A stretch of DNA of 64,000 bases from Odontocerum albicorne (taxonomy: Eukaryota > Arthropoda > Insecta > Trichoptera > Odontoceridae), in contig OX463849.1 of assembly GCA_949825065.1 (NCBI GenBank), positions 29,996,043 to 30,060,042 of the forward strand, in the 5' to 3' direction. Under the pieces are notes generated by a model. The model ran no database searches, had not been told where the DNA came from, and was given only the letters and a program-made list of their open reading frames with translations. Below are positions 1 through 11,500 of this stretch, in pieces (position 1 is the stretch's first letter; each line of letters begins with the position of its first letter). Made by a program: the position numbers and the translations under genes.

Positions 1-1103
1 TGGTTCATTATAATTTTACCACATTTCTTCAAAAAAATGGTTTTTTGTTAAATACAAGTAATTAAATGCATTCAAACTGCCACATGACGCAAAATATCGA
101 AATATCGACAAATTAGAGGTTTGGGATGAAGAACACGAAAACTCGTTGAATTAATAATAATTCTGTCGTGATTTTGTACTTATATTGTATTCCTGAACTT
201 GGTCATCAATTGCAGTTATTCGAGTGAAAAGTATGAAGTTTCCGTCTGTTACTAAAAAACGTTCATACAAATTTAGCAGATTAGGACATTTATATCACAA
301 TTATGGTCAATGCGTCTCTTCTTTCTTTTTATCTTGGGTAATTATAATTTTACCACATTTCTTAAAAAAAAATTGTTTTTTGTTAGTTACAAGTAATAAA
401 ATGCATTCAAACTGCCAAATATTGACGCAAAATATCGAAATATCGACAAATTAGAGGTTTGCGACGAATAGGACGAAAACTCGTTGAATTTATAGTAATT
501 CTGTCATGATTTTGTACATATATTCCGAAGCTCGTTCGTCAATTTCAGTTTTTTGAGTGAAAAATATGATATTTCCGTCTGTTACTAAAAACGTCCATAC
601 AAATTCAGCAGATTTTGACATTTTACATTACAATTATTGTCAATGCGTTTCGTCGTCCTTTTTGTCTTGGTTCATTATAATTCTACCACATTTCTTCAAA
701 AAAATTTTTTTTGGTTAGTTTAAAGTAATAAAATGCATTCAAACTGCCTTATATTGACACAAAATATCGAAATATTGAAAAATTAGAGGTTTGGGACGAA
801 AAACACGAAAACTCGTTGAACTAATAATAATTCTGTAGTGATTTTGAACTTATGTTCCGAAGCTTGGTCGTCAATTGCAGTTTTACGAGTGAAAAGTATG
901 AAGTTTCCGTCTGTTACTAAAAAACGTCCATACAAATTCAGCAGATTTGGAAATTTTAGATCAAAATTATTGTCAATTAGTTTCGTCTTCCTTTTTGTCT
1001 TGGTTCATTATGATTCTACCATATTTCTTCAAAAAAATTGTTTTTTGTTAGTTACAAGGAATAAAATGCATTCAAACTGCCAAATATTGACGCAAAATAT
1101 CGA
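1..1103. repeat. Satellite array, left segment before the retrotransposon
   Basis: About three monomers of the ~333-bp AT-rich satellite. Landmarks recurring in every monomer are ATGCATTCAAACTG, TTGACGCAAAATATCG, GAGGTTTGGGACGAA and TTCCGTCTGTTACTAAAAA. Positions 1 to about 545 match 5718-6260 and 15890-16430 almost base for base, so the window opens inside another copy of the 10.2-kb higher-order unit. After about 545 the monomer order changes, which looks like an unequal-exchange junction. Short open frames inside the monomers (for example 224-454) recur because the monomers recur; I do not regard them as genes. Confidence 0.95.
1092..1103. repeat. Target-site duplication, left copy (12 bp)
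   Basis: GCAAAATATCGA here is repeated exactly at 3448-3459. Joining the two flanks with one copy removed restores a normal satellite monomer: the same uninterrupted run is present at 4111-4150. This fixes both ends of the inserted element. Confidence 0.9.
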
Positions 1104-1138
1104 CATTCAGCCGCAACTAGCCGGCCCGGATGGTCGTG
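1104..1138 (+). promoter_or_regulatory. Putative internal pol II promoter (initiator plus downstream element)
   Basis: The element begins CATTCAG. If the A at 1105 is +1, GGTCG at 1132-1136 falls at +28 to +32, the place and consensus of the downstream promoter element that jockey-class LINEs use for transcription from their own first base. No TATA box can be contributed by the flanking satellite in a defined way. This is an inference from spacing and motif only. Confidence 0.45.
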
Positions 1139-1482
1139 TAAAGCAAGTCGCTCCGTATACCAAATGGAGATATTTTCGCCGTCACCATAAGCCGAGGTCT
1201 CGTTGTCCCCACGAGCGGGGCTATACCTCGTGCTAAACAGTTTCCGTCCATAGTGTACCTAAGTGAACATTAACAAAAACACAAACAGTGCTTGAGTGTC
1301 GCACCCGACGACATCTCTTCAAGTGAAAATAAAATCAGTGCTCACGTGTCGTGTCCGTCGACGCACACCGAAGTCACCTCATCTGGTAAGTGGAACGGGC
1401 ACTCTCTTTCCTTCCTCCTCCACCCTTCAAATTGCATATGTATTATATAACATCTTAATATACATAACACATCTCACCTACG

Positions 1483-3054
1483 ATGTCCTCCAAAAAGGCT
1501 GATGTCACTCACTGGCGAATCAGCAAAGGGCGGAAACGCAAAGTTTCGCGTGTTCTCCCTGAGCCAACTCCCCCACAAGCCCCTCAAGCCCCCCCATCCG
1601 AACAACACGAGCAACACGTGCAAAACGTGATTGACAATTTCAAGAATATTTACGAAAATCCAAAATTTTCTGAAAAGCAGCAATACCGTGCCGCTAAAGC
1701 TCTATCCAAACTCTTGCAACAGGGACAAGTTAACATAACTGGTAGGGACCCCGAATTGAGCGATGATGAATCCACCTCTCCCCAAAGGAAAGCAGCGAGG
1801 ACTCCCTCCCCTCCTGCTGACCAGCCCAAAACTCAAACGAGGAAGTCCGTCGACTCTCCCACGCCATCCTCCTCAGAACCAGTAGTGGTCGCAAACCGCG
1901 ACTCCACTATACACGCAATTCGCCCCATATCACCAGCCCGGTCGGAATGCTCTGGCATGGACTGGCAGGTGGCCTCAAACCCCCGAAAAAGAAACCAAAA
2001 GTCGCCAGTGACCCCAACAAAGGAACCAGCGGCTCCTTCCAAGCCGACTGCTTCCAAAAAGCTAAAAAGGCGAAGCCCTGCGCGCTCACCTCCAAGCTCA
2101 CCTCCTCCCCCCAAATCGGCTTCGTATCCGACCAGGTCGGATCGTATTCCGCCTATCATCTTGCGAGAGGCGGATAAATACGCGGAGCTCCGAAGCAAGC
2201 TCCACTCGGCCAACATGCCTTTCACGGCAAAGGCCCTCAGCAATGGCGACCTTCGCATCCAGACAAAGTCTGTCGAAGCATACCGACTGCTGACCCGAGA
2301 GGCCAGCAACCTCCAAGTGCCATATCACACTTACCAGCTGGATCACGAGAGACCCCTCCTCGTGGTCCTACGCGGCGTCCACGCCTCCTTTGGAGTCGAT
2401 GAGATAAAGGAAGAACTCTTATCCCGTGAGTACCCGGTCTTGAACGTCTTCAGGATGAAGGACCGGAGGAGGAAAATCCTTCCATTGGTGATAGTAAAAC
2501 TCACCAAATCACCGGAAGGAAAGCGCATTTATAACGACCTGCACGAGATCTTCGATATGAGGATCTCTGTGGAGGAGTTAAGAAAGTCTACTTCCCCGGG
2601 ACAGTGCCATCGCTGTCAGAAATTTTTTCATAGCGCTGGAAGCTGTCACGCCCCCCACGTCTGCGTCAAATGTGGGCTAAACCACCGTACAGCGGAATGT
2701 ATTAAGCCCCGCGACACACCCGCTTCATGCGCGAACTGCACAGGTGCACACGTGGCTAGCTACAAAGGCTGTCCAGCCTTTCCGAAGCCGCGAACTCAAA
2801 CACGGGTCCACCTCCCCGCACCACCATCAGCCGCTGAATTCCCCAGGCGTTTCCCTCTTCTGGCAAAGCCAGAGTTGAGTGCTAATCCTCCCGCGACTTA
2901 TGCAAGCATCGCGAAAAACGCCCATCCCCATCCCCCACAACCCACCCATGAATACCCGTCGCTAGAACTTATCGAGACGGTTATGAAAAACCTTGAAACG
3001 GCAATAAACTCCCTTTCACTACACCGCGCGACATACCCTAATCTGCAAAGATAG
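1483..3054 (+). CDS. Jockey-type ORF1 (Gag-like nucleic-acid-binding protein), 523 aa
   Basis: A complete frame with ATG at 1483 and TAG at 3052. The N-terminal half (residues about 1-210) is basic, Pro/Ser-rich and probably disordered. Residues about 290-365 match the pattern of the domain that precedes zinc knuckles in insect jockey-like Gag proteins. Three knuckles follow: CX2CX4HX4C (residues 375-388), CX2CX3HX4C (394-406) and CX2CX3HX6C (416-430), then a Pro-rich tail. Such proteins bind the element RNA and form ribonucleoprotein particles for target-primed reverse transcription. No stop or frameshift is visible. The partner ORF2 is absent, so the enzymes would have to come in trans. Codon use is GC-richer than any neighbouring sequence, consistent with an inserted element. 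Confidence 0.88.
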   Translation: MSSKKADVTHWRISKGRKRKVSRVLPEPTPPQAPQAPPSEQHEQHVQNVIDNFKNIYENPKFSEKQQYRAAKALSKLLQQGQVNITGRDPELSDDESTSPQRKAARTPSPPADQPKTQTRKSVDSPTPSSSEPVVVANRDSTIHAIRPISPARSECSGMDWQVASNPRKRNQKSPVTPTKEPAAPSKPTASKKLKRRSPARSPPSSPPPPKSASYPTRSDRIPPIILREADKYAELRSKLHSANMPFTAKALSNGDLRIQTKSVEAYRLLTREASNLQVPYHTYQLDHERPLLVVLRGVHASFGVDEIKEELLSREYPVLNVFRMKDRRRKILPLVIVKLTKSPEGKRIYNDLHEIFDMRISVEELRKSTSPGQCHRCQKFFHSAGSCHAPHVCVKCGLNHRTAECIKPRDTPASCANCTGAHVASYKGCPAFPKPRTQTRVHLPAPPSAAEFPRRFPLLAKPELSANPPATYASIAKNAHPHPPQPTHEYPSLELIETVMKNLETAINSLSLHRATYPNLQR

Positions 3055-3293
3055 GCAAACATATTATTCCCCATATTTATCTATGTAAATATATATTTTA
3101 AGTCACAGCGTTACTCCTCCCCGTCTTCATCGTATATATATTATAGCATATTATATATATATATCTCTATCTTTTCTCCCCTGTATACATATTTATCAAC
3201 GCTCGTGACATATAAAAATACAAGTATATTAATAAGAAACGTATATGTATTTATAACTTTAATTTATGTAATCCTATCCTTTCCTCACATCTA

Positions 3294-3327
<34 letters not shown>

Positions 3328-3447
3328 CTTTACAACCCACCACCCAAATCTCCGTAAAATATACCAAGCCCATTCAAACAGACCAGATAAAGGAGTAAGG
3401 TGTCCGTAAATCGGACCGACACTCCGAGAGAAAACCATCAACTTTGA
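3055..3447 (+). other. 3' region of the gag-only element, with internal A29 and extra tail
   Basis: After the gag stop lie about 240 bp rich in TA repeats, a 29-base A run at 3297-3325, and then about 120 bp (3326-3447) that does not resemble the satellite and ends directly at the right target-site duplication. A terminal poly(A) would be expected at the element end; here it is internal. Either this family ends in non-A sequence, or two retro-sequences were joined during reverse transcription. Confidence 0.7.
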
Positions 3448-3459
3448 GCAAAATATCGA
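3448..3459. repeat. Target-site duplication, right copy (12 bp)
   Basis: Exact second copy of GCAAAATATCGA, followed immediately by resumed satellite sequence that continues the interrupted monomer. Confidence 0.9.
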
Positions 3460-5501
3460 AATATCGAAAAATTTGTGGTTTGGGACGAAAAACACGAAAA
3501 CTCGTTGAACTAATAATAATTTTGTCGTGATTTTGTACTTATATTCCTCAACTTGGTCGTCAATTACAGTTTTTTGAGTAAAAAGTATGATATTTCCGTC
3601 TGTTACTAAAAACGTCCATACTAATTCAGCAGATTTGGACATTTTACATCACATTTATTGTCAATGCGTTTCGTCTTCCTTTTTGTCTTGGTTCATTATA
3701 ATTCTACCACATTTCTTCAAAAAATTTTTTTTTGGTTAGTTTAAAGTAATAAAATGCATTCAAACTGCCTAATATTGACACAAAATATCGAATTATCGAA
3801 AAATTAGAGGTTTGGGACGAAAAACACGGAAACTCATTGAACTAATAATAATTCTGTAGTGATTTTGTACTTATGTTCCGAAGCTTGGTCGTCAATTGCA
3901 GTTTTACGAGTGAAAAGTTTGAAGTTACCGTCTGTTACTAAAAAACGTCTATACAAATTCAGCAGATTTGGAAATTTTAGATCAAAATTATTGTCAATTA
4001 GTTTCGTCTTCCTTTTTGTCTTGGTTCATTATGATTCTACCATATTTCTTCAAAAAAAATGTTTTTTGTTAGTTACAAGGAATAAAATGCATTCAAACTG
4101 CCAAATATTGACGCAAAATATCGAAATATCGAAAAATTTGTGGTTTGGGACGAAAAACACGAAAACTCGTTGAACTAATAATAATTTTGTCGTGATTTTG
4201 TACTTATATTCCTCAACTTGGTCGTCAATTACAGTTTTTTGAGTGAAAAGTATGATATTTCCGTCTGTTATTAAAAAGTCCATACAAATTCAGCAGATTT
4301 GGACATTTTACATCACAATTATTGTCAATGCGTTTCGTCTTCCTTTTTGTCTTGGTTCATTTTAATTCTACCACATTTCTTCAAAAATTTTTTTTTGGTT
4401 AGTTTAAAGTAATTAAATGCATTGAAACTGCCTAATATTGACGCAAAATATCGAAATATCGACCAATTAGAGGTTTAGGACGATAAACACGAAAACTCGT
4501 TGAACTAATAATGATTCTGTCGTGATTTTGTACTTATATTGTATTCCTAAACTTGGTCATCAATTGCAGTTTTTCGAGTGAAAAGTATGAAATTTCCGTC
4601 TGTTACTAAAAAAAGTTCATACAAATTAAGCAGATAAGGACATTTTACATCACAATTATGGTCAATGCGTTTCGTCTTTCTTTTTGTTTTGGTTCAATTC
4701 TACCATGTTTCTTCGAATTCTTGGTTAATTATATATCTACCATATTTCTTCAAAAAATTTGTTTTATGTTAGTTACAAGTAATTTAATGCATTCAAACTG
4801 CCACATGACGCAAAATATCGAAATATCGACAAATTAGAGGTTTGGGACGAAAAAGACGAAAACTCGTTGAACTAATAATAATTCTGTCATTATTTTGTAC
4901 GTATATTCCGAAGCTTGGTCGTCAATTGCAGCTTTTCGAGTGAAAAGTATTAAGTTTCCGTCTGTTGCTAAAAAACGTCCATACAAATTCAGCAGATTTG
5001 GACATTTAACATCACAATTATTGTCAATGCGTTTCGTCTTCCTCTTTGTCTTGGTTCATTATAATTTTACCACATTTCTTCAAAAAAATGGTTTTTTGTT
5101 AGATACAAGTAATTAAATGCATTCAAACTGCCACACGACGCAAAATATCGAAATATCGACAAATTAGCGGTTTAGGACGAAGAACACGAACACTCGTTGA
5201 ACTAATAATAATTCTGTCGTGATTTTGTACTTATATTGTATTCCTGAACTTGGTCATCAATTGCAGTTATTCGAGTGAAAAGTATGAAGTTTCCGTCTGT
5301 TACTAAAAAACGTTCATACAAATTCAGCAGATTAGGAAATTTATATCACAATTATGGTCAATGCGTCTCTTCTTTCTTTTTATCTTGGTTAATTATAATT
5401 TTACCATATTTCTTCAAAAAAAATTGTTTTCGTAAGTTACAAGTAATAAAATGCATTCAAACTGCCAAATATTGACGCAAAATATCGAAATATCGACAAA
5501 T
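3448..5501. repeat. Satellite array between the retrotransposon and higher-order copy 1
   Basis: About six monomers of the ~333-370 bp satellite. They are similar to, but not identical with, monomers in the 10.2-kb unit: for example 4895-5490 resembles 14342-14960, and 3859-4280 resembles 8900-9350 and 11526-11980. The 370-bp variant (near 4700-4760) carries an extra ~36 bp that partly repeats the neighbouring TTCTACCATATTTCTTC block. Open frames on both strands are by-products of the repeat. Confidence 0.93.
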
Positions 5502-8500
5502 TAGAGGTTTGGGACGAATAGGACGAAAACTCTTTGAACTTATTAGAATTCTGTCATGATTTTGTACATATATTCCGAAGCTCGGTCGTCAATTGCAGTT
5601 TTTCTAGTGAAAAGTATTTAGTTTCCGTCTGTTTCTAAAAAACGTCCATACAAATTCAGCAGATTTGGACATTTTACATCAAAATTATTGTCAATGCGTT
5701 TCGTCTTCCTCTTTGTCTTGGTTCATTATAATTTTACCACATTTCTTCAAAAAAATGGTTTTTTGTTAAATACAAGTAATTAAATGCATTCAAACTGCCA
5801 CATGACGCAAAATATCGAAATATCGACAAATTAGAGGTTTGGGATGAAGAACACGAAAACTCGTTGAATTAATAATAATTCTGTGGTGATTTTGTACTTA
5901 TATTGTATTCCTGAACTTGGTCATCAATTGCAGTTATTCGAGTGAAAAGTATGAAGTTTCCGTCTGTTACTAAAAAACGTTCATACAAATTTAGCAGATT
6001 AGGACATTTATATCACAATTATGGTCAATGCGTCTCTTCTTTCTTTTTATCTTGGGTAATTATAATTTTACCACATTTCTTAAAAAAAAATTGTTTTTTG
6101 TTAGTTACAAGTAATAAAATGCATTCAAACTGCCAAATATTGACGCAAAATATCGAAATATCGACAAATTAGAGGTTTGGGACGAATAGGACGAAAACTC
6201 GTTGAATTTATAGTAATTCTGTCATGATTTTGTACATATATTCCGAAGCTCGTTCGTCAATTGCAGTTTTTCGAGTGAAAAGTTTGAAGTTTCAGTCTGT
6301 TTCTAAAAAACGTCCATACAAATTCAGCAGATTTTGACATTTTAGATCACAATTATTGTCAATGCGTTTCGTCTTCCTTTTTGTCTTAGTTCATTATGAT
6401 TTTTGCATATTTCTTTAAAAAAATTGTTTTTGGTTAGTTACAAGTAATACAATGCATTCAAACTGCCGAATATTGACGCAAAATATCGAAATATCGATAA
6501 ATTAGAGGTTTGGGACGAAAAAGACGAAAACTCGTTGAACTATTTGTAGTTATTCTGTCGTGATTTTGTATGAATGTTTGTATGAATGTCGTGAATATTT
6601 GTTGAAAAGTATGAAGTTTCCGTCTGTTACTAAAAAACGTCTATACCAATTCAGCAGATTTAGACATTTTACATCACAATTATTGTCAATGCGTTTCGTT
6701 TTACTTTTTGTCTTAGTTCATTATGATTTAAGCATATTTCTTTAAAAAATTTGTTTTTTGTTAGTTACAAGTAATACAATGCATTCAAACTGCCAAATAT
6801 TGACGCAAAATATCGAAATATCAATAAATTAGAGGTTTGGGACGAAAAAGACGAAAACTCGTTGAACTATTTGTAGTTATTCTGTCGTGATTTTGTACTT
6901 ATATTTCTAAACTTGGTCATTAATTGTAGTTTTTCGAGAGAAATGTATGAAATTTCCGTCTGTTACTAAAAAACGTTCATACAAATTAAGCAGATTAGGA
7001 CATTTTACATCACAATTATGGTCAATGCGTTTCGTCTTTCTGTTTTTTTTTGGTTCAATTCTACCATGTTTCTTCAAATTCTTGGTTTATTTATAATTCT
7101 ACCATATTTCTTCAAAAAATTTGTTTTATGTTAGTAACAAGTAATTAAATGCATTCAAACTGCCACATGACGCAAAATATCGACAAATTTGAGGTTTGGG
7201 ACGAAAAACACGAAAACTTGTTGAACTAATAATAATTCTGTCGTGATTTTCTACTTATATTCCGAACCTTTGTCGTCATTTGCAGTTTTTCGAGTGAAAA
7301 GTATGAAATTTCCGTCTGTTACTAAAAAACGTCTATACAAATTAAGCAGATTTTGACATTTTACATCACAATTATTGTCAATGCGTTTCGTTTTACTTTT
7401 TGTCCTAGTTCATTATGATTTAAGCATATTTCTTTAAAAAAATTGTTTTTTGTTAGTTACAAGTAATGCAATGCATTCAAACTGCCAAATATTGACGCAA
7501 AATATCGAACTATCGAAAAATTTGTGGTTTGGGAAGAAAAACACGAAAACTCGTTGAACTAATAATAATTTTGTCGTGATTTTGTTCTTATATTCCTCAA
7601 CTTGGTCGTCAATTACAGTTTTTTGAGTGATGAGTATGATATTTCCGTCTGTTACTAAAAACGTCCATACAAATTCAGCAGATTTGGTCATTTTACATTA
7701 TAATTATTGTCAATGCGTTTCGTCTTTCTTTTTGTCTTGGTTCATTATAATTCTACCATATTTCTTCAAAAAAAATTTTTTTGGTTAGTTTAAAGTAATA
7801 AAATGCATTCAAACTGCCACATGACGCAAAATATCAAAATATCGACAAATTAGATGTTTGGGACGAAAAACACGAAAACTTGTTGAACTAATAATAATTC
7901 TGTCGTGATTTTCTACTTATATTCCGAAGCTTTGTCGTCATATGCAGTTTTTCGAGTGAAAAGTATGAAGTTTCCGTCTGTTACTAAAAAACGTCTATAC
8001 AAATTCAGCAGATTTAGACATTTTACATCACAATTATTGTCAATGAGTTTCGTTTTACTTTTTGTCTTAGTTCATTATGATTTTAGCATATTCCTTTAAA
8101 AAAATTGTTTTTTGTTAGTTACAAGTAATGCAATGCATTCAAACTGCCAAATATTGACGCAAAATATCGAAATATCGAAAAATTTGTGGTTTGGGACGAA
8201 AAACACGAAAACTCGTTGAACTAATAATAATTTTGTCGTGATTTTGTACTAATATTCCTAAACTTGGTCGTCAATTACAGTTTTTTGAGTGATGAGTATG
8301 ATATTTCCGTCTGTTACTAAAAACGTCCATACAAATTCAGCAGATTTGGTCATTTTACATTACAATTATTGTCAATGCGTTTCGTCTTCCTTTTTGTCTT
8401 GGTTCATTATAATTCTACCATATTTCTTCAAAAAAATTTGATTTGGTTAGTTTAAAGTAATAAAATGCATTCAAACTGCCACATGACACAAAATATCGAA

Positions 8501-11500
8501 ATATCGACAAATTAGAGGTTTGGGACGAAAAACACGAAAACTTGTTGAACTAATAATAATTCTGTCGTGATTTTCTACTTCTATTCCGAAACTTTGTCGT
8601 CAATTGCAGTTTTTCGAGTGAAAAGTATTAAATTTCCGTCTGTTGCTATAAAACGTCCATACAAATTCAGCAGATTTGGACATTTAACATCACAATTATT
8701 GTCAATGCGTTTCGTCTTCCTCTTTGTCTTGGTTCATTATAATTCTACCACATTTCTTCAAAAAATTTTTTTTTGGTTAGTTTAAAGTAATAAAATGCAT
8801 TCAAACTGCCTAATATTGACACATAATATCGAATTATCGAAAAATTAGATGTTTGGGACGAAAAACACGGAAACTCGTTGAACTAATAATAATTCTGTAG
8901 TGATTTTGTACTTATGTTCCGAAGCTTGGTCGTCAATTGCAGTTTTACGAGTGAAAAGTATGAAGTTACCGTCTGTTACTAAAAAACGTCCATACAAATT
9001 CAGCAGATTTGGAAATTTTAGATCAAAATTATTGTCAATTAGTTTCGTCTTCCTTTTTGTCTTAGTTCATTATGATTCTACCATATTTCTTCAAAAAAAT
9101 TGTTTTTTGTTAGTTACAAGGAATAAAATGCATTCAAACTGCCAAATATTGACGCAAAATATCGAAATATCGAAAAATATGTGGTTTGGGACGAAAAACA
9201 CGAAAACTCGTTGAACTAATAATAATTTTGTCGTGATTTTGTACTTATATTCCTCAACTTCGTCGTCAATTACAGTTTTTTGAGTGAAAAGTATGATATT
9301 TCCGTCTGTTACTAAAAACGTCCATACAAATTCAGCAGATTTGGACATTTTACATCACAATTATTGTCAATGCGTTTCGTCTTCCTTTTTGTCTTGGTTC
9401 ATTTTAATTCTAACACATTTCTTCAAAAAATTTTTTTTGGTTAGTTTAAAGTAATTAAATGCATTTAAACTGCCTAATATTGACGCAAAATATCGAAAAA
9501 TTAGAGGTTTAGGACGAAAAAGACGAAAACTCGTTTAACTAATAATGATTCTGTCGTGATTTTGAACATATATTCCGAAGCTTGGTCGTCAATTGCAGTT
9601 TTTTGAGTGAAAAGTATGAAATTTCCGTCTGTTTCTAAAAAACGTCCATACAAATTCAGCAATTTTAGACATTTTAGATAACAATTATTGTTCATTAACA
9701 ATTTCGAAACGCATTCGTTTCGTCTTCCTTTTTGTCTTGTTTCATTATAAGTTTAGCATTTTTCTTCAAAAAATTTATTTTTTGTTAAATACAAGTAATT
9801 AAATGCATTCAAACTGTCTTATATTGACACACAAAATATCGAAATATCGACCAATTAGAGGTTTAGGACGAAAAACACGAAAACTCGTTGAACTAATAAT
9901 AATTCTGTCGTGATTTTGTACTTATATTGTATTCCTAAACTTGGTCATCAATTGCAGTTTTTCGAGTGAAAAGTATGAAATTTCCGTCTGTTACTAATAA
10001 ACGTTCATACAAATTAAGCAGATAAGGACATTTTACATCACAATTATGGTCAATGCGTTTCGTCTTTCTTTTTGTTTTGGTTCAATTCTACCATGTTTCT
10101 TCAAATTCTTGGTTAATTATATATCTACCATATTTCTTCAAAAAATTTGTTTTATGTTAGTTACAAGTAATTTAATGCATTCAAACTGCCACATGACGCA
10201 AAATATCGAAATATCGACAAATTAGAGGTTTGGGACGAAAAACACGAAAACTTGTTGAACTAATAATAATTCTGTCGTGATTTTCTACTTCTATTCCGAA
10301 ACTTTGTCGTCAATTGCAGTTTTTCGAGTGAGAAGTATTAAATTTCCGTCTGTTTCTAAAAAACGTCCATACAAATTCAGCAGATTTGGACATTTTACAT
10401 CAAAATTGTTGTGAATGCGTTTCGTCTTCCTCTTTGTCTTGGTTCATTATAATTTTACTACATTTCTTAAAAAAATGGTTTTTTGTTAAATACAAGTAAT
10501 TAAATGCATTCAAACTGCCACATGACGCAAAATATCGACAAATTAGAGGTTTGGGATGAAGAACACGAAAACTCGTTGAATTAATAATAATTATGTCGTG
10601 ATTTTGTACTTATATTGTATTCCTGAACTTGGTCATCAATTGCAGTTATTCGAGTGAAAAGTATGAAGTTTCCGTCTGTTACTAAAAATTGGGTAATTAT
10701 AATTTTACCACATTTCTTCAAAAAAAATTGTTTTTTGTTAGTTACAAGTAATAAAATGCATTCAAACTTCCAAATATTGACGCAAAATATCGAAATATCG
10801 ACAAATTAGAGGTTTGGGACGAATAGGACGAAAACTCGTTGAACTTTTAATAATTCTGTCATGATTTTGTACATATATTCCGAAGCTTGGTTGTAAATTG
10901 CAGTTTTTCGAGTGAAAAGTATGAAGTTTCCGTCTGTTACTAAAAAACGTTCATACAAATTCAGCAGATTTAGACATTTTACATCACAATTATTGTCAAT
11001 GCGTTTCGTCTTACTTTTTGTCTTAGTTCATTATGATTTTAGTATATTTCTATAAAAAAATTGTTTTTTGTTAGTTACAAGTAATGCAATGCATTCAAAC
11101 TGCCGAATATTGACGCAAAATATCGAAATATCGAAAAATATGTGGTTTGGGACGAAAAACACGAAAACTCGTTGAACTAATAATAATTTTGTCGTGATTT
11201 TGTACTTATATTCCTCAACGTGGTCGTCAATTTCAGTTTTTTGAGTGAAAAGTATGATATTTCCGTCTGTTACTAAAAACGTCCATACAAATTCAGCAGA
11301 TTTGGACATTTTACATTAAAATTATTGTCAATGCGTTTCGTCTTCCTTTTTGTCTTGGTTCATTATAATTCTCCCGTATTTCTTCAAAAAAATTGTTTTT
11401 TGTTAGTTACAAGGAATTAAATGCATTCAAACTGTCAAATATTGACGCAAAATATCGAAATATCGAAAAATTTGTGGTTTGGGACGAAAAACACGAAAAC

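Larger units (their letters stand above)
1104..3447 (+). mobile_element. Gag-only jockey-like non-LTR retrotransposon inserted in the satellite
   Basis: A 2,344-bp insertion flanked by a perfect 12-bp duplication of satellite sequence. Base composition changes sharply from the AT-rich satellite to a GC-richer body. Order: 5' region with a pol II type internal promoter, a complete gag-like frame (1483-3054), an AT-rich stretch, a run of 29 A (3297-3325), and about 120 bp of further unique sequence before the right duplication. There is no endonuclease or reverse transcriptase frame. Known parallels are half-LINEs and the gag-only HeT-A elements of Drosophila, which use enzymes supplied by a partner. 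It could also be a copy that lost ORF2 by template switching. The open gag and perfect duplication suggest a recent insertion. Confidence 0.85.

Noticed and set aside
1833..2309. Minus-strand 158-codon frame opposite the gag gene.
   Set aside because: It is a shadow of the GC-rich gag frame on the other strand; it has no domain and the plus-strand frame is clearly real.
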